The notes under the pieces: model-generated
Told to the model about the DNA's origin: nothing
What the model saw: the letters and a program-made list of their open reading frames with translations, nothing else
Database searches by the model: none
Shown: in pieces, positions 5,619 through 9,436 of the stretch
Layout of the letters: the number at the start of each line of letters is the position of its first letter
Numbering within the stretch: position 1 is the stretch's first letter
Position numbers and translations under genes: made by a program
Source of the DNA: Clostridia bacterium
GTDB taxonomy: Bacteria > Bacillota > Clostridia > Christensenellales > Borkfalkiaceae
Assembly: GCA_017452305.1 (NCBI GenBank)
Contig: JAFTMQ010000173.1
Coordinates: 1-9,436, forward strand
DNA: 9,436 bases
Direction of reading: 5' to 3'

Positions 5619-5650
5619 GTGGTAAGATTTTGTTAAGGCATTGTCTTATC
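5619..5650 (+). repeat. Dispersed 18-mer copy within an inverted repeat
   Basis: GTGGTAAGATTTTGTTAA (5619-5636) matches the 18-mer consensus found at three other gene ends, and is followed by GGCAT as in the copy at 9357. GGTAAGA (5621-5627) also pairs with TCTTATC (5644-5650), with one G-T, so the element is itself hairpin-like. It lies between the transporter terminator and the rex promoter. Confidence 0.6.
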
Positions 5651-5652
5651 GC

Positions 5653-5681
5653 TTGATTTTATCGATAATATGGTGTATAAT
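5653..5681 (+). promoter_or_regulatory. Sigma-A promoter of rex with a palindrome in its spacer
   Basis: TTGATT (5653-5658) and TATAAT (5676-5681) are 17 bases apart. The perfect palindrome TTATCGATAA occupies 5659-5668, extending imperfectly to 5656-5671 (7 of 8 pairs), between the two promoter boxes, which is a classical repressor position. It does not match the Rex consensus TTGTTAAN4TTAACAA, so the bound regulator is open. Confidence 0.75.
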
Positions 5682-5764
5682 GATAGGGTGAGTGCGGCGC
5701 GGAGCCATTCCGTTACGATAAAAAAGCGTAGGTTTTGCGTAGAAAGGAGTAGAGAGGTTTGGTT

Positions 5765-6424
5765 ATGAAAAACGAATTTGGCGAGAAGGAAACGCAGAAA
5801 ATTTCCAAGGCGACGTTGGCGCGTATGCCGTTATATTTGCATTTCTTGCAGGAAGAAAGTTCCAAGGGCGCACAATACATATCCTCGACGGTGATTGCGC
5901 AAAATATTTCCGTATCGTCGGTGCTTGTACGCAAGGATTTGGCGTTCGTTTCCTCGGAAGCGGGCAGACCGCGCTTGGGGTTTGCGATTAGCCGCCTTAT
6001 TGTCGATATTGAAAAATTTTTGGGCTACGATAACCTTTCGGACGCGATTATCGTTGGCGCGGGCGGCTTGGGCAGAGCTTTCCTCGGCTACGAGGGCTTT
6101 AAGAGTAACGGGCTTAGCATTGTGGCGGCGTTTGATATTTCGGAAAAGTTGATTGGTACGACGGTGGCAGGGAAGGAAATTTTGCCCCTTTCCGAGCTTG
6201 AAAATTTTGTCAAGGAGCATAAAATTAGTATCGGTATCATCACCGTGCCCAAGGTGGCGGCGCAGGACGTTTTGAATAAAATGGTGGGGGCAGGTATCAA
6301 AGCAATTTGGAATTTCGCACCCGCGCCCTTGCGTGTGCCTAAGGATATCGTACTCAAAACCGAGGACTTGGCGGCATCGTTGGCGATGCTTGCAGGCAAG
6401 CTGTACAAGCTACACGACGAGTAA
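5765..6424 (+). CDS. rex: Redox-sensing transcriptional repressor Rex
   Basis: Rex dimers bind operators of fermentation and respiration genes and release them when NADH rises. The 219-residue product has an N-terminal winged-helix domain (residues about 13-75; ISKATLARMPLYLHFL, then SVSSVLVRKDLAFVS, the recognition region), and a Rossmann domain with the dinucleotide motif GAGGLG (98-103), the strand-end AAFD (Asp124, expected to contact the adenine ribose), GIITVPKVAAQDV and the conserved IWNFAPAPL. The DNA-binding part (VRKDLAFVSSEAGRPRLGF) is the clostridial variant rather than the Bacillus form. ATG 5765 is chosen over TTG 5759 because AGAGAGG at 5751-5757 is well spaced. It has its own promoter and is followed by adhE, a classic Rex target, which supports the role. 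Confidence 0.94.
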   Translation: MKNEFGEKETQKISKATLARMPLYLHFLQEESSKGAQYISSTVIAQNISVSSVLVRKDLAFVSSEAGRPRLGFAISRLIVDIEKFLGYDNLSDAIIVGAGGLGRAFLGYEGFKSNGLSIVAAFDISEKLIGTTVAGKEILPLSELENFVKEHKISIGIITVPKVAAQDVLNKMVGAGIKAIWNFAPAPLRVPKDIVLKTEDLAASLAMLAGKLYKLHDE

Positions 6425-6441
6425 CAACCGCTCGTCTTTTT
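6416..6441 (+). terminator. Hairpin and poly-T between rex and adhE (terminator or attenuator)
   Basis: GACGAG (6416-6421) pairs with CTCGTC (6431-6436) around a 9-base loop, followed by TTTTT (6437-6441), with another T run at 6446-6450. The rex stop codon TAA (6422-6424) lies in the loop. With only about 30 bases left before adhE and no promoter seen, it may act as a partial terminator. Confidence 0.65.
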
Positions 6442-6481
6442 CTGCTTTTTCGGCGCGGCGACGCGGTAGAAGGAGGGAATT

Positions 6482-9139
6482 ATGACGGACGAGAAAAATA
6501 AGACGAAAACAGAGCCTACGGGGAATGCCGTGGGCTCTCTTTCTTTGGAAGAAAGGAAAATTTTGGAGTTGGTGAAGGGGGTGCGCGCGGCGCAAGTGGA
6601 GTTCGCGAGCTATACGCAAGCGCAAGTGGATGAGATTTTCCGCGCGGCGGCTACGGCGGCGAACGGGGCGCGGATAGAGTTGGCGGAAATGGCGGTGGAA
6701 GAGACGGGCATGGGCGTGTTCGAGGATAAGGTTATCAAAAATCACTACGCCGCCGAGTATATTTTCAACCGCTACAAGGGGGAACGGACGTGCGGAGAGC
6801 TTTCGCGCGACGAGGCGGGCGGTTACGTGCGGATAGCAGAGCCTATCGGCGTGGCGGCGGCGATTATCCCGACCACCAACCCCACTTCCACCGCGATTTT
6901 TAAGTGCTTACTTTGTTTAAAGACGAGGAACGGACTTATATTATCCCCGCACCCGCGCGCGAAAAAGTGCACGATTGAGGCGGCGAAAATCGTGCTGAAC
7001 GCGGCGGTGGCGGCAGGTGCGCCCAAGGGGATTATCGCGTGGGTGGACGAGCCGTCGGTGGCGGCGTCGGCGGCGGTGATGCGCGCGTGCGACCTCATAT
7101 TGGCAACGGGCGGACCGCAGATGGTAAAGGCGGCGTATTCGTCGGGCAAGCCCGCGGTGGGCGTTGGGGCAGGGAATACACCCGCGCTCATTGACGAGAG
7201 TGCGGATATCCGCTTGGCGGTTTCGTCGATTATCCATTCCAAGACCTTTGACAACGGCGTAATTTGCGCGTCCGAGCAAGCGGTGATTGCGCCCGCCTCT
7301 ATCTACGGGCAGGTAAAAGCGGAAATGGCGGCGCAGGGCTGTCGGTTTTTGACTAAGTCGGAAGCGGATAAATTGCGGAAGTTCACCTTCCCCGAGGGCA
7401 AGCTAAACGCGCAGGTCGTAGGGCAGTCGGCAAGGCGAATTTTGGAGCTTTGTGGCATACAGGTACGCGATGAATGCAAAATTTTGGCGGTGGAAGTTAC
7501 GGATACGAGCGCGAAAGAGCCCTTTTCGGGCGAAAAGCTTTCGCCGATTCTTGCCGTATATAAAGCCGCGGATTTTTTGGACGGCGTGGACAAGGCGGAC
7601 GCGCTTGTGCAAGGCGGCGGCTTGGGGCATACGGCGGCGATTTATATCGACGAGCGGCGTGCAAGCGAGCGGCTTGCTACGTTTAGCGATAGAATGAAAG
7701 CCTGCCGAATTTTGGTGAATACGCCTGCGGCGCAGGGCGGTATCGGGGATTTATATAATTTCCGCTTGACACCCTCTTTGACGCTTGGGTGCGGCTCTTG
7801 GGGCGGCAATTCCGTTTGCGAAAACGTGGGGATAGACGCGCTGTTGAACGTGAAAACGGTGGCGAGCCGTCGGGAAAATACCCTTTGGTTTCGCGCGCCG
7901 CAAAAGGTGTATTTTAAGCGCGGCTCTTTGCAAACGGCGTTGGAAGAATTGGGCGAGCGTGAGTATAAGAAAAAGCGCGCGTTTGTGGTGACGGACGAAT
8001 TTTTGTATAAAAACGGCGTGTGCAAGCAAATCACCGATATTTTGGACGGACTTGGTATTTTGCACACGGAATTTTTTGAGGTTACGCCCGATCCGACCTT
8101 GGCTTGTGCGAAAGAGGGGGCGCGGCGCATGCAGGATTTTGTCCCCGACGTTATCGTGGCGGTGGGCGGCGGCTCGCCGATGGACGCGGCGAAAATTATG
8201 TGGGTATTGTACGAGCACCCCGAGGCGGCATTCGAGGATTTGGCGATGCGGTTTATGGATATTCGTAAGCGCGTGTACGGCTTTCCCGAAATGGGCAAAA
8301 AGGCGATGTTCGTTGCCGTGCCGACGACGGCGGGGACGGGGAGCGAGGTTACGCCCTTTGCCGTAATCACGGACGAGCGGACGGGGGAAAAGTATCCGCT
8401 TGCCGATTACGCATTGATGCCGACAATGGCGATTTGCGACCCCGATTTGATGACGGATATTCCGCCGAAGCTGACCGCCAACGCAGGGTTTGACGCCCTT
8501 TCGCACGCGATAGAGGCGGTGGGTTCGTTGCTCGCGTCCGATTTCACAAACGGGCTTGCTTACGAGGCGATTTCCTTGCTCATCGCGTACCTGCCCTCTG
8601 CATTTTTACACGGAAAGGGGGATTTGTTGGCGCGTGAGAAGGTGGCGAACGCCGCTACGATGGCGGGTATGGCGTTTGCAAACGCGTTTTTGGGCGTTTG
8701 CCACTCGATGGCGCACAAATTGGGGGCGCGTTGGCATTTGCCGCACGGCTTGGCGAATGCTCTGCTGCTTACGGAAGTGATGCGTTTCAATGCCGAACCC
8801 GTGCCGACGAAGATGGGTACTTTCCCGCAATATGCCTATCCCGATTGCTTGGCGCGATATGCCAAGGTGGCGCGGTACGTGGGGGTGAAAGGAAGCACGG
8901 ATGAGGCACTTTTTGAGGGGCTAATTGCGAAATTAGAGGAAGTAAAAGCGGTTTTGCAGCTGCCGAAAAGCATCAAAGAGGCGCTCGGGGATAGGGTGAC
9001 GGAAGAAGAATTTTTGGCGTCCTTGCCTAAGCTGAGCCGCGACGCGTTTGACGATCAGTGTACGGGCGCAAACCCGAGATATCCGCTTGTGCAAGAGATA
9101 GAGGAATTGTATAAGCGCGCGTACTATGGCAAAGCATAG
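6482..9139 (+). CDS. adhE: Bifunctional acetaldehyde-CoA / alcohol dehydrogenase AdhE
   Basis: AdhE reduces acetyl-CoA to acetaldehyde and then ethanol, using two NADH; family members assemble into cytosolic spirosome filaments. The 885-residue product has normal length. Residues about 15-450 form the aldehyde dehydrogenase domain, with GVGAGNTPALID (from 227) and the catalytic Cys262 in NGVICASEQ. Residues about 470-885 form the iron-dependent alcohol dehydrogenase domain, with GGGSPMDAAK (562-571), PTTAGTGSEVTPFAV and the iron ligands expected at D671 and H675 (GFDALSHAIEA), H741 (GVCHSMAHKLG) and H755 (LPHGLANALL). ATG 6482 follows an excellent AAGGAGGG. No separate promoter is visible, so it is probably read from the rex promoter through the intervening hairpin, making redox control by Rex likely. 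A strong terminator follows. No key residue is missing. Confidence 0.97.
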   Translation: MTDEKNKTKTEPTGNAVGSLSLEERKILELVKGVRAAQVEFASYTQAQVDEIFRAAATAANGARIELAEMAVEETGMGVFEDKVIKNHYAAEYIFNRYKGERTCGELSRDEAGGYVRIAEPIGVAAAIIPTTNPTSTAIFKCLLCLKTRNGLILSPHPRAKKCTIEAAKIVLNAAVAAGAPKGIIAWVDEPSVAASAAVMRACDLILATGGPQMVKAAYSSGKPAVGVGAGNTPALIDESADIRLAVSSIIHSKTFDNGVICASEQAVIAPASIYGQVKAEMAAQGCRFLTKSEADKLRKFTFPEGKLNAQVVGQSARRILELCGIQVRDECKILAVEVTDTSAKEPFSGEKLSPILAVYKAADFLDGVDKADALVQGGGLGHTAAIYIDERRASERLATFSDRMKACRILVNTPAAQGGIGDLYNFRLTPSLTLGCGSWGGNSVCENVGIDALLNVKTVASRRENTLWFRAPQKVYFKRGSLQTALEELGEREYKKKRAFVVTDEFLYKNGVCKQITDILDGLGILHTEFFEVTPDPTLACAKEGARRMQDFVPDVIVAVGGGSPMDAAKIMWVLYEHPEAAFEDLAMRFMDIRKRVYGFPEMGKKAMFVAVPTTAGTGSEVTPFAVITDERTGEKYPLADYALMPTMAICDPDLMTDIPPKLTANAGFDALSHAIEAVGSLLASDFTNGLAYEAISLLIAYLPSAFLHGKGDLLAREKVANAATMAGMAFANAFLGVCHSMAHKLGARWHLPHGLANALLLTEVMRFNAEPVPTKMGTFPQYAYPDCLARYAKVARYVGVKGSTDEALFEGLIAKLEEVKAVLQLPKSIKEALGDRVTEEEFLASLPKLSRDAFDDQCTGANPRYPLVQEIEELYKRAYYGKA

Positions 9140-9180
9140 CTTTGCTAAATGTGGAATGCTGAGTGCTGAATGCGGAATGG
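9129..9180 (+). repeat. Hairpin over the adhE stop and GAATGCGG-type repeat
   Basis: GCAAAGC-ATA-GCTTTGC (9129-9145) is a perfect 7-bp hairpin with the adhE TAG in its loop region. It is followed at 9151-9179 by GGAATGCTGAGTGCTGAATG-type repeats, the third occurrence of this motif family in the window. Confidence 0.6.
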
Positions 9181-9224
9181 CAGCCGAGATTTTTAAATTT
9201 TGATTTCACGGAATATGTTTAATG

Positions 9225-9262
9225 AAAAATTCGTGTGTGCATACGCGCACGCGAATTTTTTT
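9225..9262 (+). terminator. Strong rho-independent terminator of adhE
   Basis: The arms 9225-9240 and 9245-9260 form a 16-bp stem (two G-U pairs) around an ATAC loop, and a run of seven T (9256-9262) follows the GC part. It lies 86 bases after the adhE stop. Confidence 0.92.
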
Positions 9263-9270
9263 GAGTGAGA

Positions 9271-9357
9271 TTTGCGGGGCAAGTTATATTTGCGTTGCAA
9301 GTTATATTCGCCTACGGTGAGTTATATTTGCGTTGCAAGTTATATTTGCGGGGCAAG
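9271..9357 (+). repeat. Tandem array of five mini-hairpins with constant GTTATAT spacers
   Basis: Units of 18 bases (one of 20) each contain a short inverted repeat: TTGC-GGG-GCAA (9272-9282), TTGC-GTT-GCAA (9290-9300), TCGCC-TAC-GGTGA (9308-9320), TTGC-GTT-GCAA (9328-9338) and TTGC-GGG-GCAA (9346-9356). Four identical GTTATAT spacers separate them. The middle unit changes both arms so that pairing is kept, and the loop order is mirror-symmetric. Confidence 0.85.
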
Positions 9358-9400
9358 TGGTAAGACAAAGTCAAGGCATAGCCTTGTTGCTGTTTTGTCT
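9357..9400 (+). repeat. 18-mer copy opening a nested inverted repeat
   Basis: GTGGTAAGACAAAGTCAA (9357-9374) is a full consensus copy, directly abutting the hairpin array. AGACAAA (9363-9369) pairs with TTTGTCT (9394-9400), enclosing a second perfect hairpin, CAAGGC-ATA-GCCTTG (9372-9386). AATAAAAAATAA follows. I see nothing else supportable from 9401 to the end beyond AT-rich sequence with a repeated AATACAGA. Confidence 0.65.
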
Positions 9401-9436
9401 AATAAAAAATAATACAGATAATACAGAAATTTTAGA

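Noticed and set aside
5629..5646. Consensus Rex operator upstream of rex
   Set aside because: TTGTTAA is present, but the required inverted partner TTAACAA is not; the following bases read TTGTCTT.
7642..8506. Two long minus-strand frames (about 240-250 codons) inside adhE
   Set aside because: They lie antisense to the conserved AdhE coding sequence, have biased arginine- and histidine- or serine-rich composition and no ribosome sites; they are shadows of codon use.
9271..9357. CRISPR array
   Set aside because: Unit length is 18-20 bases, the supposed spacers are constant and the variable part is only a 3-base loop; no cas genes are nearby.

Overview
The window reads as chromosomal DNA of an anaerobic, fermentative Clostridia-type Firmicute, probably an uncultured gut lineage. 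The grounds are the clostridial form of Rex, a full-length AdhE, a TM1266-family hydrogenase-associated regulator, AGGAGG-type ribosome sites, a textbook sigma-A promoter, and intergenic gaps filled with short dispersed repeats and mini-hairpins. All convincing genes lie on the + strand and that strand is G-rich. This assignment comes from gene content only; no rRNA or marker gene is present.

Region by region. Positions 1-983 hold one open frame, cut at the left edge and interrupted by a single in-frame TAA at 573-575. It is followed at 1012-1494 by an unrecognised 160-aa protein in the same operon, then a terminator. A consensus promoter (1587-1615) drives dut (dUTPase, 1646-2086). A repeat-filled gap follows, then trmB (2288-2986), a tRNA m7G46 methyltransferase with an atypical DPWPK-type motif. 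Positions 2987-3412 carry no gene I can support but are packed with structure: a dispersed 18-mer, three GC-rich hairpins, a stretch open on both strands, and a strong terminator. A TM1266-family gene (3413-3682) precedes a substrate-binding lipoprotein (3781-4830) and its permease (4835-5581); no ATPase gene follows before the terminator. Next come rex (5765-6424), with its own promoter and a palindrome in the promoter spacer, and adhE (6482-9139), with a hairpin/poly-T signal between them. The last 300 bases hold the adhE terminator, a five-unit hairpin array and an inverted repeat.

How the genes work together. Rex senses NADH/NAD+ and AdhE reoxidises NADH while making ethanol from acetyl-CoA, so rex-adhE is a coherent redox module. 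The TM1266 protein fits the same hydrogen/fermentation theme, but no hydrogenase or maturase gene is in view. dut and trmB are housekeeping genes.

The most notable observation is the substrate-binding lipoprotein. Its two halves appear in reversed order compared with the usual NMT1/SsuA-type protein: signal peptide, then the normally C-terminal half, then the normally N-terminal half. It looks like a natural circular permutation. The second is a set of dispersed small elements: an 18-mer with four copies near gene 3' ends, and hairpin arrays with constant spacers and compensated stems.
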